A stretch of DNA of 64,000 nucleotides from Psettodes erumei (lineage: Eukaryota; Chordata; Actinopteri; Pleuronectiformes; Psettodidae): the NCBI GenBank assembly GCA_016785225.1, contig JAFBJZ010000642.1, positions 212,001 to 276,000 of the forward strand, given 5' to 3'. Positions 23,908-36,425 of this stretch are shown here, in pieces; position 1 is the first letter of the stretch, and each line of letters begins with the position of its first letter. Below the pieces are notes generated by a model. It was not told where the DNA came from. It did not search any database and saw only the letters and a program-made list of their open reading frames with translations. A program made the translations under genes and the position numbers.

Positions 23908-25864
23908 ATGTCTGAGTAAGTCTGAGCGTCATCATCTCGCAGTTAACGATGAATCATATAATCCAGAAAAATCTGCTAATCCGTAACGCTCGGATGCCGA
24001 ATTTGAAAGTGAATAATTTGTGGATCAACTTCCTCCCCAAACAGGAAAAAGTTGACTTCCAGCCGCAGGCATCACCTGAAGGTAAACACCCACAATCCTC
24101 TCCGGTTTTCCTGACGCCGACCCGGAGCGGGTTTTTTTTTCTCATCCCGGTGTTTTCATTGGACGTTTGTCTCGTCGTCCGTCCCGCAGAGTCTGATCCT
24201 CCAGATCGCCGCCAACTGGATCGAGCAGGAGAAAAAGGAAGCGGTGGCGGCGAAGGAGGCCTACATGGCCGAGCACTGTCCCGCCCCGGAAATGAGCGGA
24301 GACCAGGCCGCCCTCATGGTGAGAGCGAGGGGGGGGGGCAAAGCAGCGAGGCCCCGGGGCATGCTGGGTAATGAGGAGGGCGTCGGTGTGAAGATGTGTG
24401 TGCGCCTCCTCTGGATGATTTATAAATGAACTAGACACCAAAACAGTTTAAAAAATATTTTATCACTAAATCATTTTTGAACGTTGTTTTCCCAAAATCA
24501 GATGGAATTAGTTTAAAAAACAAACAGGTGTTTAGCCTAGCTTAGCACAAAGAAGCTAGGCTAGGCTAACAACGCATCATGTTTTTCGTATATCTATAAA
24601 AATGTTAACGCTAACCATCACATGTGAACGCCTCCATATTTGCCGGCTAGCTTCCTCGTTTTGTTTTCCCAAAACCAAGATGTTTTAGCGTCTAACTGCG
24701 ACACATCGCATCGACTGAATCCCTCGTATTTCAGCGGGAAGTTACTGTATTTTTCCTTTTTTTTTCTGGATTAAGCACAACAGCAGAACGTAAGTACACC
24801 TGCACTCTGCTGTTTATGTCACGCCACAACTCGTGTGTCCCACAGGAATTCTGCAAGAAGCTCCACGCCGCCATCGACAAGGTGGACGAGGAGCGGTACG
24901 ACATCGAGGCCAAAGTGCAGAAGGCCGACAAAGAGGTAAACGGCGTCGGACCGACAGCCCCGCGGTTAAACTACGGTAAAACTACGGTAAAACTACGGTA
25001 AAACTAAAACCCCTGTCCCCGCCGCAGATCGAGGACCTGAAGATCAAAGTGGTGGACCTGAGGGGCGTGAAGAAGCCCGCCCTGAAGAAAGTGCGTATGT
25101 CTGCTGACTCCATGCTGAAGGCTCTGCTGGGCTCCAAGCACACGGTCAACATGGACCTCAGGTCCAACCTGAAGCAGGTCAAGAAGGAGGTGAAAGAGGA
25201 GGTGGGTTCAAGGTCTCTTTTGGTTCTTTGCCTCCATGTTTCCGTCTGCGTCCGTGACGGGGGTGAGACGGGGACAGAGGTTAGGTTTTGTGACGTGCTG
25301 TTGTCCACCTGAGTATTTTAGCTGTAGCTCCAGTATGTTCACACTCTGTACAGCAGTGAGATTATAAAACACTGGCAGATTACAAACAATATAATAATAA
25401 TAATAATAATAATAATAAACCTTTATATAGAAAAAATAGTGACTTTTTAACCAGCTTTACTCGACTAAATGAATACTACACACTTGGATTATGAAAGAAA
25501 ATATAAATAAGAATATACATAATATCTATACTGAGTATTTTAATCTGGGGGATGAAACACATATATACATGAATTAATATACTGATACAACAGAGGGTTG
25601 AACCTGTTTTTATATTTGTGAAGCTGAACTCAGACCTCCCCCCCTCACATACACTCAAAGCCCCATTCACAGCAGCTTTCAGCTGAATCTCACTGGTCTT
25701 CCTCAGTTGATGGTCCCAGTCACCTGACCTGTGCTAACGGCCTCATTAAAACTAAATGTGTCGTTTCTGTTTCCTGTCCCCTGCAGCCGACAGAAGCCGT
25801 GGGCGACTGGCGTAAGAACATCGAGGACAAGGCTGACAGGAAGAAGATGTTCGAGAGCTCCTAA
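23908..25864 (+). CDS. tnni2: Fast skeletal troponin I, tandem copy 5
   Basis: This is a troponin I of about 171 aa from exons 23908-23915, 24045-24081, 24190-24318, 24846-24935, 25028-25201 and 25787-25864. The start-codon exon begins at 23883. It reads [15 protein letters not shown], then [17 protein letters not shown]. The inhibitory segment [13 protein letters not shown] is intermediate: Arg-Gly as in copy 1, Val-Lys-Lys-Pro as in copies 2-4. The switch segment [18 protein letters not shown] has Ser for Ala. The C-terminus ends KKMFESS. The intron before the last exon carries an (ATA)n run at about 25,389-25,418. Poly(A) signals AATAAA occur at 26212-26217 and just after. Confidence 0.95.
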
Positions 25865-26229
25865 ACGCGGCGCGTTTGGTTTTTTTCTCTCTGTATATGA
25901 ACTCCACGCGTCTGATGTCTTACGTTGGCTGAACCGAGCGGTTGTTGTTTCATGTTTCGGTTAAATCACACGGCAGGTTGAACGGCAGGTTTTCGTGTCT
26001 GGGAGGAGTCGCTCTGCGGCAGGTTTAAAGGCGTCTGAAGGTTTTTCTTTCTCTTTTCTTTCTCTTTTTTGTTTTGCACTTTGTTTTCGTCCGGAGGGAA
26101 GAGGGAGGAGAGTCGAGAGTTTCTGCTGGTTCACGCACCAACACACAACAACAAGTCTTAAAACTCCACACATTCAGGGAAAACGTCCACAACAAACTGA
26201 ACTCTGCTCAAATAAACAATAAAGTCAAA

Positions 26230-28380
26230 TGTGGAAGAAAATGAAACTTGGAGTTTTTGTCTCTTTTATTTTCCGTCTCATCTCCAGCTCAAACATTCTT
26301 TTCAAATATGAAATAATACACGGCTGTGATTAAAATTCTGGATGAGGAATTTTAATTCTCCATTCAATAGTTTAATTACTTTAAATACAATATCGTATTA
26401 AAATAATATTAAAAGATGGTGCATACATAAATCCACGACGTTTCCTGGTAAGAAATAAATCATAACGACATACATCCAGTAGTTTTCCTGCCTGTCGTGC
26501 ACCGCGGGTGTCAGACGAGGCGACCCAGCCCAGGATTTATGAGCTCAGGTTTTTATATTTCCTGCATATAATTAGAAATATTGTCCTGGTGGTGGTGGTG
26601 GTGGTGCAGCAAAGGTCAGGGGGTCGCCACAATCATGAGGAGTTGTCCCGCCGCGCTCCACAATTAAATAAAGGCGAAAGAAATAATAATTATTAAGGAA
26701 AACATTTAGTGACGTGTCCCAGGTGTGAAGTTCCTGCGGTTCTGTAACGGTTTAACTCACTGGCTTCAAATAAGCCCCTCGCACACACAGGTGCCTTCAC
26801 ACTCCTTGTATGGTGCTCCGAGCTCTGCCCGCCCGAGGGGGGGGGGGCTCCTCCTCCTCCTCCTCCTCCTCCTCCTCCTCCTCCTCCTCCTCTAGAATTT
26901 CCTCAGCAGCTAACTTTATCCTGTCAGCCTCCTGGGGAATGTGAGGAAGATGCCTCAGGGTTTATATTCGGATCACGGTGACTTCACCAAGAGTCCCTTT
27001 AAAAAAAAAAAAACGTTTTCTGTCTGTCGCCGGTCGCTCACAGCTTTCACAGCATCTGTCTGACTCTATAACAATATAATATTTTAATTTTTTAAATATA
27101 TATATATTTTCTGCCTCAGATATTTCAGCTACGACACATTTGTCGAGGCGTTTCCCACGCAGCCGAGTGAGGAGCGACTGTCATGAGGGAATAAGAACGA
27201 CCGACACTGATTCTCGCTGCCATTAACCCAGTGACCGGGTAAACACAACGCCCACACAAACAGATCAGCACACATAATGTATGCATGTTGTGTTACTGTC
27301 AAACAGACGTCTAAAGGGTTAGTCAGTGTAATCACAGTAAATGCAACGCGCCTCAAACAGCCAGAGAAAGAAACACGCTGTGTTTATTTAGATCATGTCC
27401 TCATGCAGGTGTCAAAGTTCACAGGGCAGGGCACGGGTCCTGTCTGACCAATATGGATCTCTGGAAGCTGACACCGACATATTCCTGTCTCTCAGATGCT
27501 AAATGATGATATTCTGTGCTGGGAGTCAATGAAAATCACCTAAAATAATAATATTCAGAATAGAGTCTGAATAATAAAGATAGGAAGTGAGTATTCAGCG
27601 CACACATGTGAGTACTGAAGATGATGGAGCTGCAGGACGATCTTGATGTTGCTGTGAATGAAGGTTCTTGGTCACTAGGGGGCGTGTTTGTCCCACCTCT
27701 CTGAGCAGCAGCACAGAAATCTGAGGACTCAGGCAGCTCAGGTTGACTTTAAACCAACAGAACCTCCCAGTGAAAACAAGAGTTTGATTCATATTTATTA
27801 TTTTTTTCTATCTCCTTCTGTTTCTCTTTGTTTGCTTATTATTTACCTTTAGTTGGGTGGATTACAGGTGTAAACTGGAATGAATTATTTCAGTGATTAT
27901 CTTATTTGCTGCTTCTGGACCCTCACAGTTTTTTTATGAAGGTATCCCAGCAGATAATACAGACTTTTGTGCAAATGCTGTCAAATCATGTGGTGTAATC
28001 CGGAGTAAGAGCGATTTTTATGCATTGCATCGACAGGTTGATAAGTATAAGTATGTGCTACTGCACAGTAACATAAGCATTTTAAATGTTGTATTCGATC
28101 TCTTCCATTTTATAATTATTCTCCTGAAAATATAAATTTAGCCGATTTTTCAATAAAGTTTAGTTGAGAAATCAAAAGGGTTACAGTGGCCTGCGGGAAA
28201 ACCCAATGGGAAATTACTTTTTTGTCCCACCCACTATAAATCAAAATTTAATTGGTTAATTAATCTGCCATTTCCTCGTCAAATGAATCTCAACCAATGA
28301 CCGACCCAGGTTCACTTGCTGGCGAGGCCCGATGCGTTGTGACGGGGTTTACCTGTCGAACGTGCAGGGGTCATTGCTCC
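26230..28380. other. Gene-free stretch between the tnni2 array and the lsp1 region
   Basis: AT-rich non-coding DNA with a (CTC)n run at about 26,851-26,893 and a poly(A) run at 27,001-27,013. An 80-aa ORF at 27,893-28,135 is AT-driven and unrecognisable. No gene is supported. Confidence 0.55.
26849..26893. repeat. (CTC)n trinucleotide repeat
   Basis: About 14 CTC units follow a G run. Confidence 0.9.
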
Positions 28381-28384
28381 CAGG

Positions 28385-28445
28385 CAGTCAGTTGGAAATC
28401 AAAGATGGCGACGTGACACGGCGGCGGACGCGACGGTGGGTAGAA
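28385..28445 (+). promoter_or_regulatory. CpG-rich start region with AAGATGGCGAC motif
   Basis: Within a CpG-rich stretch (about 28,320-28,870), the motif CAAAGATGGCGACG resembles the YY1-type element found at transcription starts of TATA-less promoters. It is followed by GGCGGCGGACGCGACG and a GTGGGT donor-like site at about 28,437. It could start the small candidate gene at 29,085 or an upstream first exon of lsp1. Confidence 0.4.
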
Positions 28446-29084
28446 CGAGTCAGAAATGAAACTGGCAGGTTTTTATAACAGCGCGTATACGGCTCCAACG
28501 GTCCGAGCAACGTTTCGTTTTGACGAAATGAAACTATAACTGCAAGGCAAGAGTGTTAGCGGCCGGTAGCCTCCACTCTTTGGTAGCTGGCTAAGCTAGC
28601 TGAAGACCAACAGTCCGCTGATGGATCCTCCCGGACCTTCCGACCTGAGAAAGTGCGCAGTCAATGCCGCCGTTTGGCGGCTAATGCGGTTCATCCCGCT
28701 CGGCGTGTCGCCGACTAACGTCACGCCCTTCACTGAGCGCAGGCGAAGCGCTGGTAAACACTGGTGATTAGACGGCGCCGGGGTGTTTAGCTAGGTTTGA
28801 ACTTAGCTTAAAGCTAGTTTACACGGGCGCAGCGTCGTGCGTGTGTGTGACGGTGGGTGGCGGAGCTCGGTTATGGTCGAAGTCTGAGATTTTGGACGTT
28901 TTAAAACGATGTTCACTGGGCAAAAACTCGGCAAGTTTGGAAATTAAAGACGTAAAGAAAGTAGAGATGTTATTATGCTATCAAAAGAAAAACGTATGTA
29001 AAGTATGTCCGTCTGTCGTGTTTATATTTATCATTCATTTGTTGTTGTTTTTTAGATGCAGAGTTGAGCAGAGGAGCGGGGAAC

Positions 29085-30240
29085 ATGGATAATCGGGGAC
29101 TCATACGTCACAATCACGCGTCACGCCTGCTTCAAAAGGTAAGGCGTCGCCCTGTCGGTTTGATTTGACGTGAAAACAGTTTTACTCTTGTGTTCGTGGC
29201 TTTCAGTAAAACGATCTAAAGCGTCGGAGAAGCCATCTTATAAGTTTGTGCGTCGCCACGCTGCTTTGTGTGAGCTTTAAAGTGGTCGCCCCCGCCTGCG
29301 TAAACTTTATGGACGAAACACACATTCACTTTTTCCCAGACGCAGCTCTTTATTTCTTGCCGCCGTCAGATTTGTGTGGTGAAAATGGCTCGGGTCCTTT
29401 CTCACCTCCTCACGCTGCCGATTCAAACGTGCCCCCCCCCCCCGTGACGCTGACCCCGAGCAGACCCCAACGAGCAGACCCCAACAAGGGACCCCGGCTG
29501 TAAAGTCGTTAAGGGTTATTACGTCCAGTCTGCTGGGGGTCGTCGTAAATGTTCACGGAGCGCCGTTACGTTAAGTGCCTCCTCAGAACCTCATTAACTT
29601 TCCCTTGTTTGCACCGAGTCCCATGTGGTTTCACTTTGGAGTGTGCTGGAGCCCCCCCCCAGCCTCACAGTCACATGGCCCCTTCGCACACTTGTTGTTG
29701 TCTCTGGTCTGACGGTGATTTATTTCTGTTTGGATTTGGACCAGGCGCTCCGTAGTCCGCGCCGCCACCATCCAGAGCGGTGCAGCTGCAGATTGAACAT
29801 CTGTAAAACTGAAGGGGGGGCGGGGCGTTAAAAGTTACAGCTGGATGGATCTGTCGGGCGGCCGGATGCTGGCACCAGTTAATTTAGATGTGCAGCGTAG
29901 GAGCGTGAAAGTGGAATAATAAAGGTTTAAAGACTCTGTGTTGTTAAGGATCAGCCTCGTCGTGATGGTAACGCTGCTCGTCTGTCTCCAGTCAAACCGG
30001 CACAAACCGGTCGGAACGAATCCGCTTTCACATCCAGTGTCGTCGTGTGTTAGGAGGTCATGTGACGACGACAGAAAACGATCTGCTTAAAAAAAAAAAA
30101 CCCAACCACGCACGCAGGCACGATGTCAGTAAGAGTTTGATCCAGATCTGGATCCAGGATCCTGCAGACGTCCTGAGCCTCTCCGGGGCCACCAGCAGCG
30201 GCGGGAAATTTGCGGCCTGTGGGTGCGAGGACAACGAAAG

Positions 30241-30285
<45 letters not shown>

Positions 30286-30898
30286 GATCTGTGCTTCCTC
30301 ATGTTTGTGTGTGTGCGTGTCCTCACGGTTTCACCTGTGCGTAACTCTCTGATAACCTCTGAACGCAGCCGGCGCTGCATCGGGTTTTTCTCAGGCTCCG
30401 GAGCCAGATTATCATCTGTCGGCGGTGATGATGTAATCCCAGCATACGCGCCCCCGCCTCGCCGTGTTTTCCTGCTTTTACCTCACTCGACAGAAATTCG
30501 CCGTTCTCTGCTGCTTTTTAATGAGGTTGTGCCGCCGCATTACTCCATCAGTGCACTCAACACATCTCCTGCTCGCTGTAAAGCTCCTGCTGGGGGCTGT
30601 AAAGTAACTATGCTGCCATAAAAAGACCCCCCACCCCCCAGAACCAAGAGCTCGTAAAACAACAACACAAAAAAAAAAAACCCTGTTCACCTCACCGCTG
30701 TCTCTCCTCCAGGTGGGAGTGAAACCGGAGACAGACTCTGTACGTCCTGAGATGTCAAACACACAAACCCAAAACAACCACGGGACCCAGCAGGGGCCCC
30801 CGAGGGGCCGCGCTCCCGCCCCCGCGCCGCAGAACGGACCCGGTCCGGCCCGGCCCGCCGCTGACGGTCAGGAACCTCAGCATCAGCCGTGGAGTTGA
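29085..30898 (+). CDS. Candidate small two-exon gene, unknown function
   Basis: Two blocks read through in one frame. Exon 29085-29138 lies in a splice unit beginning at 29056 after TTTTTTAG; it encodes MDNRGLIRHNHASRLLQK and ends at GTAAGG. The second block starts after TCTCCTCCAG at 30713 and runs to a stop at 30896-30898. The combined product is about 79 aa: a short basic start, then VGVKPETDSVRPEM, then a Pro/Ala/Gln-rich tail containing QQGPPRGRAPAPAPQNGPG. A poly(A) signal AATAAA at 31091-31096 fits a terminal exon. A CpG-rich start region lies upstream. I do not recognise the protein. It could equally be a non-coding transcript or alternative 5' exons of lsp1, although phase 0 after 29138 does not match the phase-2 entry of lsp1 exon 2. 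Confidence 0.3.
30241..30283. repeat. (TG)n microsatellite
   Basis: About 21 TG units. A further TG run is at 30,995-31,036. Confidence 0.95.
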
Positions 30899-30992
30899 TT
30901 ATAACCCGAGTGAATCAGCTCCTGCTGCGAGAGGAGCCCCGGCTCCGGGTCGTTAAGTTACGCAGCACGCCTCTGAACGCACCGCGAACATT

Positions 30993-31039
<47 letters not shown>

Positions 31040-31099
31040 CGGGCCACAAGCAGCAGAAAACAACAGAGAGATCGAGTTCTCAAATAGCAGAATAAATGA

Positions 31100-31818
31100 G
31101 TTCATCCAGACGGGGGGGGGGGGTCCTCAGATCGTCCCCCCCATCTGTAATGTGAAGAATCTGAAACCCGACCCGTCTGCAGATGATCGCCGCCGCCGCC
31201 GCACAATGAGGCTCTGTGTTTTTCTAACGTGCCGCTCAGTCACCGGAGCAAGGCGTCGAGTCAGGCCCGGGGTCGGCGGTTCGATTCCCACATACGTGTG
31301 GGTGTGTGGGGGGGTTCATCGTGACGTCCCGCTTCCTTCCCGTGAATGGTGTCAGGCGAAGAGATCTCCAGCCTGAGTGGGAGGCGATGATGAAGGAGAG
31401 GCAGGAGCACATTCTGGGTCGCAGGTCAGCGGGGGGGAGGAGGAGGAGGAGGAGGAGGAGGAGGAGGAGGAGGAGGAGGAGGAGGAGGTCTGCTCCCGGA
31501 CCTGGAGCTTTAATCCCGCTGCAGCCGAAGAGGCAAAACAACTCTTTGTTTTTAAAAACCTCGATTCGGGCCCGGGCCTCCAGGATTACACCCCCCTGAT
31601 TATTTTTAACAACCTGGACCAGGTTCCAGGAGTTTTCTCTTTCCAGTCAGGCAGGAGAATGTTTTTATTTTAATCTCTCCTCCGCTGCAGTCAGATTAAT
31701 TTATGCATGAAAACTGTAATTACAGTAGTTTGGCTTTTCTCCTGGAAATTACGACTCTGTTCTCGTAACGTTGGGACGTCTTTCCCAAAATTGTTATGTT
31801 TTATTCATGACCCCCCCC

Positions 31819-31849
<31 letters not shown>

Positions 31850-32905
31850 GTGTGGAAACATCCCCTCGTTAACAGAGAGGTGGGATTATTCTCAGTCAAA
31901 CTCGTCGGGACGAGCACAGACCTGAATCCAGACGTGCAGATGAAACCGAATCCCCCGGGCCAGATTAGAAACGGGCCGACGCGTTAATCTCTGGGCCCGA
32001 CCCGCAGAACCTCTTCGCCCTGCAGCCGGTCAATGCCAGCACTGCAGCTCAGAGAACGTCGTGTTATTGGACGGGGGCCGCGAACGCCACGCCGTGTAGA
32101 AGACGGGACGAGCTGGCGCTGGTTACCGTGGTAACAGCGGTGTGTTGACTGTGTGTGTGTGTGTGGGGGGTGAAGACAAACACAGAGCAGTTTGTTTGTG
32201 TGAGGTGGGAGGAAGTGGTCCGGACAACGGGTCCACCTGAATCCGGACGTCACGAGAGATAAACCAGGTTCTTGTATCAGGCCCTGAGACGTTTCTTGGA
32301 TCCCGGTTCTTCCCGGTTCTTCCCGGTCGGTCCCGCGTCCTCGCCGTTGGTTCTGCTGCGTGTCCGAGCTTCGGGCGGAGCCGGGTGCCAGACTTTATGC
32401 TAAGCTAGGCTAACCACGAGACTAGCTGATTCGTTTTCGCGTAAAGTTTACTTTGAATACTTTGTTAATCAGATCCTTTGATAATCTCGGAGAGATTAAA
32501 TTGTTGGGATGGTTCAGTAATGGAGGGGGGGTGTGTGTGTGTGTGTGTGTGTGTGGGGGGGGGGGGATCGTCTTTCACCCCCCCCCCCCGGGAAGACCAC
32601 ATGACCCGGCACAACAGAGAGAGGCAGCGAAGAAAGAAGAAGAAAAAAAGAGAGAGAGATGTTGGGCCCCGCTGCTCGGAGCTCTTCAATGAAAACCACA
32701 TGTAGGACAGAGGGAGGGGGGCGAGGTGTGTGTGTGTGTGTGTGTGTCTGTGAGTGTGTGTGTGCGTGGGGGGGGGGTTAATGACTAAAAACCCAGCCTC
32801 CGACAGACAGAGGAGGGAGTCACTCCGAGCGCTGCTGACATTCCCTACCAGAGCGTTGCAGGGGAGAAAACTCTCCCTTGTGTGTGTGATACAGAGCCAA
32901 AGAGA

Positions 32906-32938
<33 letters not shown>

Positions 32939-33060
32939 GAGGCTTTAACGCAGCAACACACACACACACGGACGCACAATCTGGGCTGCGGGACCGAACG
33001 CTCGCCCTCGGCGTCGAGGCAGAAAACTGAGAGGGAGAAGTGTTCTCACAGCGTGATCTG
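31100..33060. other. Gene-free stretch upstream of lsp1
   Basis: This holds several simple repeats, including (AC)n at about 31,820-31,846, TG-plus-G runs near 32,528-32,570 and 32,727-32,777, and (TG)n at 32,909-32,936. No coding exon with splice support was found. Confidence 0.5.
31435..31488. repeat. (GGA)n trinucleotide repeat
   Basis: About 17 GGA units inside a long purine run. Confidence 0.95.
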
Positions 33061-33072
33061 TTTCTGCCAGAG

Positions 33073-33178
33073 GGGAGAAGAAGAAGAAGAAGAAGAAGAA
33101 GAGTTTGTCACCGCAGCAGCAGCAGCAGAAGAAGAAGAAGAGTTCGCCGCCGCAGAAGAAGAAGAAGAAGAAGAAAAG
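33073..33178. repeat. (GAA)n and (GCA)n repeats in the lsp1 5' leader
   Basis: Interrupted GAA units with a GCA block (CACCGCAGCAGCAGCAGCAG) end just before the lsp1 start codon, so they probably lie in its 5'UTR. Confidence 0.85.
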
Positions 33179-33186
33179 AGGCCGAC

Positions 33187-33320
33187 ATGTCCAACGCTCT
33201 GCTGAGGAGACACTCCAGCAAACAGGGTTTACAGAACCTGATGAGGTACGTGGTCGATCCCTCGTCGCTTTCTGTTTGTTTTACTGTTGTGCACAAACAC
33301 AGAGGCAGTTAATGTTTAAA

Positions 33321-33379
<59 letters not shown>

Positions 33380-33482
33380 ATCCAGGCGAGGTAAAGGTGG
33401 TTGAATCATTTTCTGGTTCAGAGGAAAAATCTGGAGCAAAACTGAGTTTCACACCAGCAGATAAAGAGGATTACTTTCATGT

Positions 33483-33518
<36 letters not shown>

Positions 33519-36340
33519 TAAATGGGAACAGTGGGATTACTGGGAGTGTTCTGGGTCAGGCAGGATTGTTTGGGGGGGGTCGACTCGCCTCCTTTCACAT
33601 AACAAACGATTTAAAATCAAATTTTGCTCAGTAAAGTTTTTAACACAATGGGTTGAGCGTTCTGTGGCGTCCGACGCCCGAGGCGAGGGGAAGTGTTGTC
33701 GGCCCCCCCCACCCCCCCTTCCCGTGACACGGGGTGAAAGGTCACCCAGTCATCATAAGTACTTTGAGGTTTTCAGTCACACGTGACGGGTGTTTGGGTC
33801 TGCGTTGACCCGGTGAGGCGTCGGCCCTCGCTCCGGCTGACGTCGCCGTGATTCGCGCTGCGTTCGTCTCCGTGGCCGGACCCCGGGTGGTTCCGTTTGA
33901 CCCGCTCGGGTCCGGTTCCTCTGCCGCTCTGATGCTGAACCTCCGGGTCCTGGGCCGTCGGTCCAGTTGACCTCAGCTGAAGGTCCGTTCGGTCGCCAAT
34001 CTGTTTCTAATCAGCTGGGGGACAGGCCCCCTCCCCCTGCCAGCGCTGATGTCATCCAGTGGGGGGGGTGGGGTCATAGCTGCTTCAAAACAAACTGACG
34101 GCTGTGACCTCTGACCCCTGAAGCCCAAACTCACATGGATGGGTTCCTCAGTGTTTATGATACGGGGAGATAAGACACCGAGGAATGTTTTGGGGCTGTT
34201 TTCTTTTTTTCTGGGGGGGGGCGGTGGAGTCAGCTGATGATTGATGGGGGGGGGGCCCAACTGCCCCATCCCTCTGGTGGGGGGGTGTTATCTCCATGAC
34301 CTCAGCTCCATGACGTGATGCTTCAACTGGAACTCGTACAAGTCTTCACGGGACCAGGACCCGAGCGCCCTCCGAGCGCCGCGACTTGTTTCGACACGGC
34401 GGTGACCTCATCTCGCAAGCGTCTTCCCAGAGTCTGCGGCGGAGCCCGACCCGTCGTCGGCCCGGCCCGTTCTCAGCCGGCGAGGGGAAACGTGTTATTA
34501 CGGCGTCGTTCCGCCGAGTCATCCGGCCGATGACAGCATGTGTTTGCGCCCGAGGAGCTGAGGTTCCCTCTTTCCTGCCCAAACGTCAGGCGGACAATAA
34601 AGTCGAGTGCAGACGGAACCCGGTGCGGTCTTCGGCGGTTCTGTCGGGAGGTGGCGCCGGACCTTTCATCTGGTTTGTGGGCTCGTGTCTAATTTCAGTG
34701 ATGACAGACCCGACCAGCTGCGTCTCCAAACAACTGGAGGCGACTTAGGGAAACGTGTTATTCTTGCTTTGCGAGGTCGGGTCACGCAGCAGCTCCGATC
34801 CAGTTCTGGTCCGGTTCCGGAGACAGACATCATGTTGGGGGGGGTCGGCGTGTCATCACCTGTACGTTAATGGCACGGGTGTGCGTTACCACGCTGACGG
34901 TGAACGGCGTCTCCCCCTCTTTGAGCTCCATGTTTGGTCTCCTCCACCTCCAGGAGAAACGTCTCTTATCAGCCGTCCTGCTTTGTCTTTTGAAGAGGAC
35001 GTCTTCGGTTTCTAACCACACAGGCTGTTTGCCCCCCCGGGGTGTTGTTTGGGGGGTGGGGGGGTGGGGTGGGGTGAGGGGGGCGGTGTGGAGGATCTCC
35101 AGGAACCGTGGGTTTAATTGAGCGCCTTCACCTGAGGATCCGTCGTCAGGGAGGCGGCGTGCTCGGGCTCGTCTGTGGCATCAGTTTACAGAGAAATGAC
35201 AACAGAAAACCTGTTCGGGGGGGGTGATCATTAAGTCAGAGTTGAGCCGCTGCCAGGTGTGTGTGTGTGTTGGGGGGGGGGGGGTCAACACCTGAACCAG
35301 AGCCGCCGCCTCCTTCTTCTTCTGCTGTTTTTATTTGCTGCAGAAGATGCTGCATGTCAAAGTCAGCTGTTTCTGCTGCCCACACCCGTACTCCAAAACA
35401 AACGTCCCCTCTCAGTTGTCTCGGTCCCACCCGGCTGACCCCCCCATCCCCATCCAGCTGCACCCCGACCTCTCCACCTCTGCCCCCCCACCCCGTTTCC
35501 TCTCTGCTCGTCCTCGCCCACTCACAGGAAGGACGGAGACGACGGGAACAGGAAGTGAACGTGACGAGTTTATCGGTTTTGGCTGACATGTTGTCATTGC
35601 GTCGTGATGGGGGGGGTGAGCCGACCCGACCCGACCCGACCCGACAGGCGGCGGCACCGATGTACCGACCGGGTTTCGTCGTCGCTGGATCAGTTCCGGA
35701 TCCGGAGCGAGGACAGGGCCCGGCTTCAGCGTCTCGCGTTCTCGCCCAGAACGCAGGAAGCACGAGGAGCAGCTTTATCTGCGCCTGTGCTCGGGGTCAG
35801 AGGTCACGGCCGGCCCCACCCACATTTCCCTCCATGGGTGGGGGGGCAGACGGGGGCCCAGGAGCCAAATGTGATTTAGTAACTCGACACCTGAGCGGCC
35901 ACATGGAGCTTATTGACCCGTTAGTCCTCCGTCTGTCGGGGTGGGCGGCGCCGCTCGACCGGTTCTGACGCCGGCCCGTTCTGACTCGTCTGTAAAGTGT
36001 CGTGATGTCACCGCGGGGATTAAAGCTCTCGCCGGGCTCGACGCAGACTAACCGTGTTTGCGATGAATAACCGACCGCGAGGTTCGTTTATCCCGCAGAT
36101 AAACAGCCCGGCAGATGTTCTTCTTCTTCTTCTTCTTCGTCAGCTGACTCATTGGCTGAGGCGGCCATGAGTCATCGGCGGCGATGATGTCGTCCGTGTG
36201 GAGCAGCCGTGGGAAAAACACTCGCGGGATCTTCTTCTGTTGTTTTAAAACGCGTGCGAAGCGGTTTCCTGTCTCAGGCTGCGTCATCGATGATGAAACG
36301 AGTCGTGAATCAATCAATCAATCGTCAATCCAGTATTAAT

Positions 36341-36425
<85 letters not shown>

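Noticed and set aside
27893..28135. 80-aa ORF
   Set aside because: AT-rich sequence, no splice context, no recognisable domain.
35261..35968. 235-aa plus-strand ORF in lsp1 intron 1
   Set aside because: Low-complexity Pro/Ser composition from CpG-rich DNA with homopolymers; no splice support or family match.
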